Shown piece after piece: positions 37,449 to 46,140 of a stretch of 64,000 bases of DNA. The notes under the pieces are model-generated. The model was not told the DNA's origin. It did not search any database and was given only the letters and a program-made list of their open reading frames with translations. Every line of letters starts with the position of its first letter. The first letter of the stretch is position 1. Source of the DNA: Raineya sp. (GTDB lineage: Bacteria; Bacteroidota; Bacteroidia; Cytophagales; Thermonemataceae); NCBI GenBank assembly GCA_025454915.1, contig JALONN010000002.1, forward strand, positions 300,750 through 364,749, written 5' to 3'. Both the position numbers and the translations under genes were made by a program.

Positions 37449-37488
37449 ATATTTCATCGTGTTTTAACACTATTTCACCGAGCAAAAT
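37449..37488. repeat. Shared intergenic motif, copy 2
   Basis: ATATTTCATCGT (37449-37460) and CCGAGCAAAAT (37478-37488) repeat the words at 35145-35169. A further related TATATTTCAC is at 37511-37520. Confidence 0.4.
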
Positions 37489-37532
37489 AATGCTTTAATC
37501 GAAGACAAACTATATTTCACTTTATAAAAACA

Positions 37533-37540
37533 TATATTTG
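37533..37540 (+). promoter_or_regulatory. -7 promoter element (TATATTTG) of the small-domain gene
   Basis: Perfect TAnnTTTG, 18 bases before the ATG at 37559. A clear TTTG at -33 is missing, so an activator may be needed. Confidence 0.45.
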
Positions 37541-37558
37541 TTATGTATTTAAACATCT

Positions 37559-37789
37559 ATGCTCATGAAAATAATAGCTATAAAAAAATGGTGCGATGAA
37601 AACATTACACCTTTGGCTTGGCAAAGAATAGTAATGAAAAATCTTGATGCCTTCAAGACAACAGGACTTAGTGTTTCTGAGCTTTCTAATCCCACAGAAG
37701 CAATGGAAATGAACGACATATTAGCGGATTTGGTAAAACAAACAATTAAAGATGTTTACCAAATAGAAATACCTGTACATGCTTTATAG
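37559..37789 (+). CDS. Small protein made of one copy of an unrecognised 65-70-residue domain
   Basis: 76 residues (a second ATG at 37565 is also possible). The domain reads IKKWCDENITPLAWQRIVMK, then NLDAFKTTGLSVSEL and further helices. The same pattern, V/I-K-x-W-x3-N-x2-P-x2-W-x2-V and a following L/D-P/A, occurs twice in the protein at 44349-44885. I do not recognise it as a named domain. It looks alpha-helical and cytoplasmic. Its position between SpoIIAA-like proteins and a globin, and its recurrence in the kinase operon, point to a signalling adaptor role. Confidence 0.6.
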   Translation: MLMKIIAIKKWCDENITPLAWQRIVMKNLDAFKTTGLSVSELSNPTEAMEMNDILADLVKQTIKDVYQIEIPVHAL

Positions 37790-37885
37790 AAAAAGTTTGG
37801 TGATTCAAAAATTAGATTTTATATTGCTTTAAGAGTTTTACTCTCAAACATATGAAACTATATATATCTAATCGCCTAACAATTT

Positions 37886-38302
37886 ATGAATGAAGTTCAA
37901 AAAAATCTTGTTAAACAATCTTTTCCTAAAGTATTAGCAGGCACTATCACTGGAGCAAGTTTTCTATATGAAAAACTATTTGAATTAGTTCCTGACAGTA
38001 AAAAGCTATTTGAACATACTTCTTGGGACAGACAAAACCAAATGTTGATTTCTGCAATTGGTAAAATTGTAAAAAGTATCGATAGTTGGGATACAATAAA
38101 ACCTGATTTAGAAGCTATTGCTGCAAGACATATCAATTATGGATTATCGCCTGAACACTTTGCATATTTTGGACAGGCACTTATTTACATGCTCAAAAAT
38201 TCATTAGGAGAAAATTGGAACCCTGAATTAGAAGATGCATGGAAAGCTGTATATCAAAATGTTTCGGAGGTTATGATAAGTGTTATTTTTATGAAGGGCT
38301 AA
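37886..38302 (+). CDS. Single-domain globin
   Basis: 138 residues with the vertebrate-type (3-over-3) bacterial globin pattern: N-terminal VKQSFPKVLA, ELVPDSKKLF with the CD1 Phe at 42, and ARHINYGLSPEHFAYFG with the proximal (F8) His at 82. LGENWNPELEDAWKAVYQNV follows near the C-terminus. There is no FAD/NAD reductase domain, so it is not a flavohemoglobin, and no C-terminal coiled coil, so it is not a classical globin-coupled sensor. Oxygen or NO binding is expected. Being embedded in a signalling locus makes a ligand-sensing role plausible, with NO detoxification or O2 storage as alternatives. Confidence 0.85.
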   Translation: MNEVQKNLVKQSFPKVLAGTITGASFLYEKLFELVPDSKKLFEHTSWDRQNQMLISAIGKIVKSIDSWDTIKPDLEAIAARHINYGLSPEHFAYFGQALIYMLKNSLGENWNPELEDAWKAVYQNVSEVMISVIFMKG

Positions 38303-38326
38303 GATAGAACTCTATAAAATCAAGAT

Positions 38327-38374
38327 AAAACATTTTTATACAGCGATAAATTCAAAGTGTAAAAATGTTTTTTA
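38327..38374 (+). terminator. Terminator after the globin gene
   Basis: AAAACATTTTTATAC pairs with GTGTAAAAATGTTTT (one mismatch) across a 15-base loop, then a T-run. It separates the globin transcript from the operon starting at 38399. Confidence 0.7.
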
Positions 38375-38398
38375 TTTTATATCTAAAATCAATAATTT

Positions 38399-39157
38399 AT
38401 GAAAAAGTTTAAAATTTTATTTGTTTTATCCTTTGTTTTTTTTCAAATTACAAATGTTGTAGCTCAAGATTCAACAAAGAAAGAAGATGTCAAAAATGAC
38501 AAACTAATTTTGGAGGTAACTTTAGCTAATAGGTATATTTGGAGAGGAGTAGAATTTGGGGCGGGTAGTCCATCTTTGCAAGCCTATATGAGCTATCAGC
38601 CTTTCAAAAATTTTGAAATAGGAACAATAGGTTGCGTAACCACCAATGGAACAAAAGTTGGTTTGGGTAATACATTAGAAATTTTTGCAAAATATTCTTA
38701 CAAAAATTTTTACTTTCTTATAGATGATTATTATTTCTTTGCAGATTCAGTAAAATTTGATAACTACACAGATTATGGTTATAATACTAACCACTTATAT
38801 GAAGCAAGGCTGGGATATAAAAATGAAAAATTAGAAATAATAGGAGGATATTATTTTTATGGAAATCAAAATGCTGGAACATTAGGAGAAACGGTTTATG
38901 GTGAAGTTAGTTATAGCCCTAATCCATCACTTACTTTTTTTGCTGGAGGTGTAACAGGAGCAAGTTATCTAAACTTTATGACAAAAGGAGGCATCACAAG
39001 TATAGGTATCACAGGCACGAGAAATATTAAGATAACAGATCACTTTGCTTTTAAGGCAAAAGGATCACTTATAATTAATCCGAATTATAAATATACAGCT
39101 CCTGTACCAGGAGTGAATGGTAATTTTATAAACTATCTTTTAGCAATAGTATTTTAA
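38399..39157 (+). CDS. Outer-membrane beta-barrel protein (TorF/TIGR02001-like)
   Basis: 252 residues with a signal peptide (MKKFKILFVLSFVFFQITNV, then VAQ). Amphipathic strands throughout and a C-terminal Phe (INYLLAIVF) indicate an outer-membrane barrel. The segment LANRYIWRGVEFGAGSPSLQ is the hallmark of the TorF/TIGR02001-like putative porin family (x-S/N-x-Y-x-x-R-G). It starts the operon whose next gene, 11 bases on, is the giant kinase. It may therefore let the kinase's ligand into the periplasm, though this is inference. Confidence 0.75.
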   Translation: MKKFKILFVLSFVFFQITNVVAQDSTKKEDVKNDKLILEVTLANRYIWRGVEFGAGSPSLQAYMSYQPFKNFEIGTIGCVTTNGTKVGLGNTLEIFAKYSYKNFYFLIDDYYFFADSVKFDNYTDYGYNTNHLYEARLGYKNEKLEIIGGYYFYGNQNAGTLGETVYGEVSYSPNPSLTFFAGGVTGASYLNFMTKGGITSIGITGTRNIKITDHFAFKAKGSLIINPNYKYTAPVPGVNGNFINYLLAIVF

Positions 39158-39168
39158 ATAATATAGAT

Positions 39169-42100
39169 ATGAGTATTAATAATTCAAAATCAGAACTTAA
39201 ACTTATAAATTTTCCTGGTATCAAATTACTAATGGTATCCTCATTAGTAATTTTTATTTTTTATGCTTTTTTAGTTACATATAATTATCTAAGTGATAAA
39301 AATAATTCAGAAATATCAGGAAAGGCTTTAGATATTGAAAAACTCATAGGTGAAATTACAAACTATGATGAAATTTTGACAATGTCAGCCAAAATGTATG
39401 TAGCTACTTCAAATACATCATGGGAGAAGCGATATAATGCTACTGTAGGTAAGTTAGATTTAGCCATAAAAAAATCTTTAGAGTTAGCTCCTTCTACTGA
39501 ACAAGTAAAATTTGCGAAAAAAACAGATGAGGCAAATCAGCAGCTCATAGATATGGAAACAAAAGCTTTCAACTTAGTAGCCTCTGGAAAGCCACAAGAC
39601 GCTGATTCTATTTTAACTTCCTCTGAATATGAGAAGAGTAAGTCAATTTATGCATCAGGTTTAAGAGAATTGAGTGGTACCTTAAGAACTAATATCCAAA
39701 AAGAGCAAAGAGATAATGCCTTTAACAAAACATTTATTAATGGTATAGGAGCTTTGTCTTTTATTATAATGATTATTCTGGCTATATCTTCTATTAGAAG
39801 GACAGCTAAATTTCTGCAAAATACATTCAATGAGCAGAAGAAAAAGTTGGAACAATCAGAGATGGAAATGCGTGACATTGCTGAAAAGCAGTTGGAAGCA
39901 AATGAGCAACTATTCTTAGCTCAAAGACAAATGCAACAAAAAAATGCACAATTGGAAGCCTCAGAACAGGAAACCAAACGTCTTTTGGAAGAACAAGAAA
40001 AAGCAAACCAAAAACTTGCTGTTGCTCAAAGAGAACTTCAGAAAAACTTGGTAGAACAAAATAGAGCAAACCAGAAACTTGTAGAAGCTCAAAAAGAAAT
40101 TGAGCAATCTGAAAAACAAATGAGATCCTTAGCAGAAGCTCAGTTGGAGGCGAATGAACAATTATTAATTGCTCAAAAACAGATTCAAGAACAAACTCAA
40201 AAAATGAAACAAGCCTTTATTATTGCAAAATCAGGGGCTTGGGGTATGGAAGCAAATATCGATGGTACAGATGCTACACTAACATTTTCAGATGAATATT
40301 ATGCCCTTTTAGGAACGACAGCTGAAGAACAGGGAGGGTATAGAATGGCTATGGAAACTTGGGTTGAAAAATTCTTGATTCCAGAAGATGCACCAGATGT
40401 TTTGGCTCAATTTGTGGATGTGTTGAAAAATGAAGAGTTTGATTTGGTCAGTGAATTTAGACTTAGAAAAGTGAATGGTGAAATCATCAATTATCAAACA
40501 AACTTAAAAACAAAACATTATCCAACACAAGGAAAAATAAAAGGCGAAGGGATAGCTCAAGATATTACAGAACGTAAACAAATTGAGGCAGAAAGAGAAC
40601 TACGAAATAAAGAATTAAAAGAAGCCTTTAAAATAGCAAAAATGGCTTCATGGAGAATAGAATCTGAAGGCGTAGATACACCTCTTGATAAAATTGTATG
40701 TTACTTTTCAGATGAATACTATGCTCTTTTAGGAACAACAGCTCAAGAACAAGGAGGCTATAAAACATCCTTCAAAGACTGGATTGAGAACTACCTACAC
40801 CCTAAAAGTGTTTCAGGCATCATGATTGCTATTGAACAAATGGCTTTTGTAAACGAGGCAGAATCAGAAGTGGAATATCAATTAGTTCGTGTAAATGATA
40901 AGCAATCTGTTGATATTCAAACAAGTATTGTACTTAAAACAATGCCCAATGGTAGCAGAGTAATTACAGGAACAGCTCAGGATGTTACAGAACGTAAAAA
41001 AATAGAGCAAGAGAAACAGGCTCGTCAACAAAAAATACAAAAATTCAATGAGATTCTAACAAAACTCTCAATCACTTCTTACGAAGAATATGGCTCTTTA
41101 GATAATGCCATGCAAGCTATTACAGAAGCTCTTGCCGATGGCTTGGAAATAGACAGAGCTAGTGTTTGGGATTATACAGGAGCAAGCATTATCAGTCACG
41201 ATTTATATGAAAAAGACAAAAACAGTCATTCGAAAGGAGTTGAACTTTTTGATAAGGATTTTCCAGCATACTTTGATGCTGTAAAAAATGGACTGGTTAT
41301 CAATGCTCAAAATGCACACACACATCCCAATACCTTTGAATTTTCGCAGGTTTACTTAACCCCATTAAGAATAAACTCTATGTTAGATGTACCTATTAGG
41401 GTTGGTGGTGAGCTTGCAGGGGTAGTTTGTTGCGAGTATGTAGGTAATGATTATAAAGAGTGGTCTTCTGAAGATGAAACATTTGCTCGTGGTGTAGCTG
41501 ATATTATTTCACTAACCATCGAAGCAGATAAACGTCAGAAAGCACAAGAAGAACTTGCTGAAGCTCTTGATAATCAAAAAATTATCAATGAGAGTTTGAC
41601 ACTTGCTCAAAAAGAGCTTTCTCGTCGTTCAGAAGAGTTGGAACGTTCAGAAAAAGAAATGCGTGCTTTGGCAGAAGCCCAAATTGAAGCAAATGAGCAA
41701 ATCTTATTAGCTCAAAGACAATTACAAGCAACCACAGCTCTTCAAAAAGGAATATTAGAAGGTGCAACAGTAGCTATTATTTCTACTACAACAGATGGGA
41801 TTATAACATCTATTAACCCAATAGCTCTTAAATGGTTACAATATACAGAAGATGAACTTGTTAATAAACAAAGCCCTGCTATTTTCCATGATATAAATGA
41901 AGTAGTAGAAATGGCAGGAGTATTGAGTAGAAAGCATAATGATACCATCGAACCAGGTTTTGGTGTATTTATATATGAAACCCAAAAAGGCTTGACAAGT
42001 TCTTACGAATACACTTACAATCGGAAAGATGGCTCAAAATTCCTTGTATCTCTTAGTATTTCAGCTATTAGAGATGAAAAAGGTAATATTACAGGATATT

Positions 42101-44280
42101 TGGGTATTGCTGAGGATATTACAGAGCGTAAGAAAGCAGAAGAAGAAGTAAAGAAATTGGCAGAACAATTCCAAGACTTATTTAATAGCTCTCGAGATGG
42201 ACTGTTATTATTAGATGACAAAGGCTTCTTCCAATGTAATGAGGCTGCAATAGAGGTATATGGTTGTAATAGTAAAGAAGATTTAATAGGTAAAACACCT
42301 ATTGACTACTCTCCAGCTTTTCAGTTAAATGGACAAGCTTCAGGAGAAGCTGCTATGGCTTATATTCAAAAAGCTATGCAAGAAGGTTCTTCTATATTTG
42401 AGTGGACACATATTAAGAAAGATGGAACGGAGTTTCCTGCTGAAGTATTATTAAGTGCTATCAACTTTGAAGGTAAACCTGCTTTACAAGCAACAGTAAG
42501 GGATATTACAGAACGTAAGAAAGCAGAGCAACTTATTCAGGAACAATCTCAAAAAATGAAACAAGCCTTCTTGATTGCAAAATCAGGAGCTTGGGGACTA
42601 GAGGCAAATATAGATGGTTCTAATGCATTAATGACCCTTTCAGATGAATACTTTGCCATCCTCAATACAAGTATTGAAGAGCAAGGTCGATACGAATTTA
42701 CCTTTCAAGAATGGATGGATAAGTTTATAGTTGCTGAGGATCATACAATTATTATCAATTGTTTGGGAGGAGTTCTCCAGAACGCTGAATATAGTACAAA
42801 CCTTGAGGTTAGGCTTAAACACCCTATATATGGATTTATTTACACAAATACCGTTATTAGTACAAAACATGACTCCAATAGTGGTAAAGTAAAAGGACAA
42901 GGTACAGCTCAGGATATTACAGAACGTAAGAAAGCAGAAGAAGAAGTAAAACGTCTGTCACTGGTAGCTTCCAAAACAGATAATACAGTTGTTATTACAA
43001 ATGGAGAAGGGCTAATAGAATGGGTGAATGATGCCTTTGTAGAGCTTACAGAATATACTTTTGAGGAAGTAAAAGGGAAAAAACCTGGTTCATTTTTGCA
43101 AGGTGTAGATACAAATCCTGAAGATGTAGAGGCTATTCGTATGAACCTAAAAAGCAAAACGCCTTTCTATCACGAAATTTATAATTACTCAAAATCAGGA
43201 AGAGGATATTGGTTAGCATTGAATATTACACCAATTTTAGATGAAAATGGTAATGTGATTCAGTTTATAGCCATTGAGTCTGATATTACAGAACGTAAGA
43301 AAGCTTTTGAGCGTATCAAAAAATCTGAAGAAGAGATGCGTTTGTTGGCAGAAGCTCAATTAGAAGCAAATGAAAGGCTTATGATGGCTGAAATGAATTT
43401 GAAAAAGACACTTGAGCAAGAACAACAACAAAAAGCAGAACTTGATAAATTAGTTGGTCAGCTCAAAGATACTCAAATACAACTTGTTCATAACGAAAAA
43501 ATGGCTTCGTTAGGTCAGCTTACAGCAGGTATTGCTCACGAAATAAACAACCCTATCAATTTTGTGTATAATGGTATTGATACACTTAAAATCTCATTAG
43601 ATGACTTGATGGAGATTGTGAATAAGTATAATGAACTTGATACAGCTAACGGAAATAAAGAAGAAATAATAGAAGAAGCTAAACAGCTAAAAGATGATTT
43701 AGATTTTGAGGAGCTTACACAAGACATTGAACATTTGGTTTCTGATATCAAGAAAGGAGCTGTAAGAACAATGGAAATTGTAAAAGGCTTACGTGTCTTT
43801 AGCCGTCTGGATGAGGAAGAACGTAAAATGGCAAATATCAAGGATTGCTTAGACTCAACGATTATCCTTTTGAATAATAAAATAAAAGGTAGAGTAGAAT
43901 TAAAGAAATATTATGATGAGTCTATGCCTGATATTTTATGTTACCCTGGTCAGTTGAATCAGGTATTCATGAATATCATCAATAATGCTATTCAGGCTGT
44001 TCCAGAAGAAAGAAAAGATGGAGTGATAGAAATTTATACCGAAAACCTACAAGAAAATATTGTGATTCGTATTAAAGATAATGGTACTGGTATGAGTGAA
44101 CAAGTAAAACGCCGTATTTTCGAACCATTTTTTACAACAAAAGCTGTAGGTGTTGGAACAGGTTTGGGTTTATCAATTACTTTTGGTATTATTGAAAAAC
44201 ACAATGGAAATATTTTCGTAAATAGTGAGGAAGGAAGAGGAACAGAGTTTGTAATACAATTGCCAAAAGCATTGGTTTAA
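39169..44280 (+). CDS. Giant hybrid-sensor histidine kinase with six PAS domains and one GAF domain
   Basis: 1703 residues. Transmembrane helix 1 (about 17-37), a periplasmic four-helix-type domain (about 40-188) and helix 2 (about 190-207) are followed by cytoplasmic coiled coils. The sensors are PAS1 (345-470), PAS2 (480-612), GAF (622-788), PAS3 (858-986), PAS4 (995-1118), PAS5 (1128-1254) and PAS6 (1261-1378). Each PAS ends in DI/VTERK. The kinase core is HisKA (KMASLGQLTAGIAHEINNP, His1457) and HATPase_c (about 1595-1703, IINNAIQAV, DNGTGMS, GVGTGLGLSI). A coiled-coil unit E-M-R-x-L-A-E-A-Q-L-E-A-N-E-Q-L occurs four times (about 230, 310, 825 and 1390). PAS1 and PAS5 are close duplicates. 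No receiver domain is fused. Confidence 0.93.
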   Translation: MSINNSKSELKLINFPGIKLLMVSSLVIFIFYAFLVTYNYLSDKNNSEISGKALDIEKLIGEITNYDEILTMSAKMYVATSNTSWEKRYNATVGKLDLAIKKSLELAPSTEQVKFAKKTDEANQQLIDMETKAFNLVASGKPQDADSILTSSEYEKSKSIYASGLRELSGTLRTNIQKEQRDNAFNKTFINGIGALSFIIMIILAISSIRRTAKFLQNTFNEQKKKLEQSEMEMRDIAEKQLEANEQLFLAQRQMQQKNAQLEASEQETKRLLEEQEKANQKLAVAQRELQKNLVEQNRANQKLVEAQKEIEQSEKQMRSLAEAQLEANEQLLIAQKQIQEQTQKMKQAFIIAKSGAWGMEANIDGTDATLTFSDEYYALLGTTAEEQGGYRMAMETWVEKFLIPEDAPDVLAQFVDVLKNEEFDLVSEFRLRKVNGEIINYQTNLKTKHYPTQGKIKGEGIAQDITERKQIEAERELRNKELKEAFKIAKMASWRIESEGVDTPLDKIVCYFSDEYYALLGTTAQEQGGYKTSFKDWIENYLHPKSVSGIMIAIEQMAFVNEAESEVEYQLVRVNDKQSVDIQTSIVLKTMPNGSRVITGTAQDVTERKKIEQEKQARQQKIQKFNEILTKLSITSYEEYGSLDNAMQAITEALADGLEIDRASVWDYTGASIISHDLYEKDKNSHSKGVELFDKDFPAYFDAVKNGLVINAQNAHTHPNTFEFSQVYLTPLRINSMLDVPIRVGGELAGVVCCEYVGNDYKEWSSEDETFARGVADIISLTIEADKRQKAQEELAEALDNQKIINESLTLAQKELSRRSEELERSEKEMRALAEAQIEANEQILLAQRQLQATTALQKGILEGATVAIISTTTDGIITSINPIALKWLQYTEDELVNKQSPAIFHDINEVVEMAGVLSRKHNDTIEPGFGVFIYETQKGLTSSYEYTYNRKDGSKFLVSLSISAIRDEKGNITGYLGIAEDITERKKAEEEVKKLAEQFQDLFNSSRDGLLLLDDKGFFQCNEAAIEVYGCNSKEDLIGKTPIDYSPAFQLNGQASGEAAMAYIQKAMQEGSSIFEWTHIKKDGTEFPAEVLLSAINFEGKPALQATVRDITERKKAEQLIQEQSQKMKQAFLIAKSGAWGLEANIDGSNALMTLSDEYFAILNTSIEEQGRYEFTFQEWMDKFIVAEDHTIIINCLGGVLQNAEYSTNLEVRLKHPIYGFIYTNTVISTKHDSNSGKVKGQGTAQDITERKKAEEEVKRLSLVASKTDNTVVITNGEGLIEWVNDAFVELTEYTFEEVKGKKPGSFLQGVDTNPEDVEAIRMNLKSKTPFYHEIYNYSKSGRGYWLALNITPILDENGNVIQFIAIESDITERKKAFERIKKSEEEMRLLAEAQLEANERLMMAEMNLKKTLEQEQQQKAELDKLVGQLKDTQIQLVHNEKMASLGQLTAGIAHEINNPINFVYNGIDTLKISLDDLMEIVNKYNELDTANGNKEEIIEEAKQLKDDLDFEELTQDIEHLVSDIKKGAVRTMEIVKGLRVFSRLDEEERKMANIKDCLDSTIILLNNKIKGRVELKKYYDESMPDILCYPGQLNQVFMNIINNAIQAVPEERKDGVIEIYTENLQENIVIRIKDNGTGMSEQVKRRIFEPFFTTKAVGVGTGLGLSITFGIIEKHNGNIFVNSEEGRGTEFVIQLPKALV

Positions 44281-44348
44281 TCATAGTATAAAGCAATAAA
44301 ACAAAACATTTATTTATAAAATAACTTCTAAGGAGTTAACAAAAGGAT

Positions 44349-44885
44349 ATGGAAACAGTATCAGTGAAATTGGTTAAGGACTGGGCTAAAGATAATTGTC
44401 CTCCTTTATCGTGGCAGAGAGTTGTTTTTAGAGTGCTTCCTAAATTGAATCAAAAAGGTGTTTTTCTCCATTTTTTTGAGAAGGAAGACTATATGATTCA
44501 AGAAGATGTTTTAGCAATTATTAATGCAGGCTTTGAAGAAATTTTTAAAAAGAAATATGCCTATACAACCAAAAATGAGGTAACTGTAAGTAAAAGCCCT
44601 GAAGTAAAGGAAAATAATACTTCTAATGTTCTACAAACAAATAGTAGCATTAATCAGGATTTTACAGATACTCCTGTAAAAGATGTAAAAGCCTGGGTTC
44701 TCAAAAATTGTTCTCCTACAGCTTGGAATACTGTAATTATGAGCCTGCTTCCAAAAATGAGAGAGCTGAACATGACTTGGAGAAATCTGGAGGATGATAC
44801 TTTTATCTTAGAAAGTAAAGTCTTAAAAGAAATACAAGCAATTATATTTAAGATATACAATAAAAACTTAAACATCACACAATAA
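44349..44885 (+). CDS. Protein with two copies of the unrecognised small domain
   Basis: 178 residues. Copy 1 (about 5-75) has LVKDWAKDNCPPLSWQRVVF, then RVLPKLN. Copy 2 (about 108-178) has VKAWVLKNCSPTAWNTVIMS, then LLPKMR. A polar Asn/Ser/Thr linker (about 78-107) joins them. Both copies share W-x3-N-x2-P-x2-W-x2-V with the 76-residue protein at 37559. A good ribosome site (AAGGAG, 44330-44335) lies ahead of the gene. Its stop overlaps the start of the next gene (TAATG), so it is coupled to the V4R-like gene. It lies 68 bases after the giant kinase. Function unknown; adaptor or scaffolding inferred. Confidence 0.65.
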   Translation: METVSVKLVKDWAKDNCPPLSWQRVVFRVLPKLNQKGVFLHFFEKEDYMIQEDVLAIINAGFEEIFKKKYAYTTKNEVTVSKSPEVKENNTSNVLQTNSSINQDFTDTPVKDVKAWVLKNCSPTAWNTVIMSLLPKMRELNMTWRNLEDDTFILESKVLKEIQAIIFKIYNKNLNITQ

Positions 44886-46138
44886 TGAAGCAGTTAAGAG
44901 GTAACTTTGACACACAACATAATACTTATATTGCAGCAGGGGAACCACTCATCTTCCATTGCCACCATTACAATACATTCTTACAAGCAACATTAGAAGA
45001 TACTAAAGATTATATTGATATTTATCCTATACTTGTCGATTCTGCTCAGGAAATTACATATGCTCAAATGTTGCAGTGTTTTACTGAAAATCATGTCACA
45101 GATATAGCAGAAAGAAAACAAATAGTAGAAGATTTTTTTATGTTTTGTGGTTATGGAAAATTCTCTTTAGAAAACTTATCTGCTGATGGAGGGAAAGTAA
45201 TTTCTGAAGCTGATCATTATAGTTATGGATGGAAGTCGAAGTTCGGATTACGTTCTGAAGATGAACCTATGGTTTCATTCTTTACAAGAGGCTTTTTAGC
45301 AGGTGCTATGGAGGCAATTTTTCATTTACCTCTTGGCTCTATGGATTGTAAACAGTTGACTTGCTATACAAAAAATGATAATGAAGTAAGTTTTGAGTTG
45401 TACAAGGCTGCTAAATCTAAAGTTTTACTCAACTCTCCCAAACAAGGGAAAACTCAAAATTATACTTTAAATAATCCTCATAATACAGGAGTAAATTATT
45501 TAGGAATTAGAGAAGCCCTAACCAACATGCCTATTGAAGGCACACCTTCTTCCAAAGGGATGATAGATGCTTTTGGAGTACTATTGACAAGAATGTACTC
45601 AAACTATTATTGCCAAACCTCTTATAGAATGCTTAAAAAGCTTGAAAATACAATGGGAGCGGATGGCTTGATATTGGCTGACCAATTACTTACAGAAGCA
45701 GGGCATGTGTGTGCTTTCAATACTTTTGGAGGAATTATGGAATCAGCAGAGTGGAATGGTTTAATTAAGCCTATGTGTCAGACAAGAGAAGACTGGGTAC
45801 ATGGTATAGTAGCTGTTGTGAATGCATTTGGATGGGGATTTTGGGAAATATTAGAATTAGAACCTGCTCAAAAACTGGTTGTTAGAGTAACCAATGGTTA
45901 TGAGTCTAATTCATATTTACAGACATTTGGAAAAAGCTCAATACCTATTTCCTTTTTGGCAAAAGGAGGAACAAAAGGAATTATGAATCTGATTTATAAT
46001 GGAGATATAACCACTCAGCCAAGCCTTACGGATGAGTATTACGCTGAAATTTGTAACTCGCCTAAAGCATTTTCAGTTAGACAAACTAAATGTAGAGCAA
46101 TGGGCGATAATGAAGATGTTTTTGAAGTGTATTTGTAG
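44885..46138 (+). CDS. V4R-like (hydrocarbon-binding-type) two-part protein
   Basis: 417 residues, soluble. The N-terminal half contains FHCHHYNTFLQATLED and is not assigned. The C-terminal half (about 235-417) starts near LLTRMYSNYYCQTSYRMLKK and includes LADQLLTEAGHVCAFNTFGG and MCQTREDWVHGIVAVVNAFG. It ends QTKCRAMGDNEDVFEVYL. The final C-x-A-x-G-D-x-x-x-F-x-V is the typical end of V4R (4-vinyl-reductase) domains, which bind small hydrophobic molecules in sensors such as DmpR/XylR. The His/Cys cluster H-C-H-H near residue 25 could bind metal. The gene is coupled to the two-domain protein by TAATG and to the next gene by a 2-base gap. Confidence 0.55.
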   Translation: MKQLRGNFDTQHNTYIAAGEPLIFHCHHYNTFLQATLEDTKDYIDIYPILVDSAQEITYAQMLQCFTENHVTDIAERKQIVEDFFMFCGYGKFSLENLSADGGKVISEADHYSYGWKSKFGLRSEDEPMVSFFTRGFLAGAMEAIFHLPLGSMDCKQLTCYTKNDNEVSFELYKAAKSKVLLNSPKQGKTQNYTLNNPHNTGVNYLGIREALTNMPIEGTPSSKGMIDAFGVLLTRMYSNYYCQTSYRMLKKLENTMGADGLILADQLLTEAGHVCAFNTFGGIMESAEWNGLIKPMCQTREDWVHGIVAVVNAFGWGFWEILELEPAQKLVVRVTNGYESNSYLQTFGKSSIPISFLAKGGTKGIMNLIYNGDITTQPSLTDEYYAEICNSPKAFSVRQTKCRAMGDNEDVFEVYL

Positions 46139-46140
46139 AA

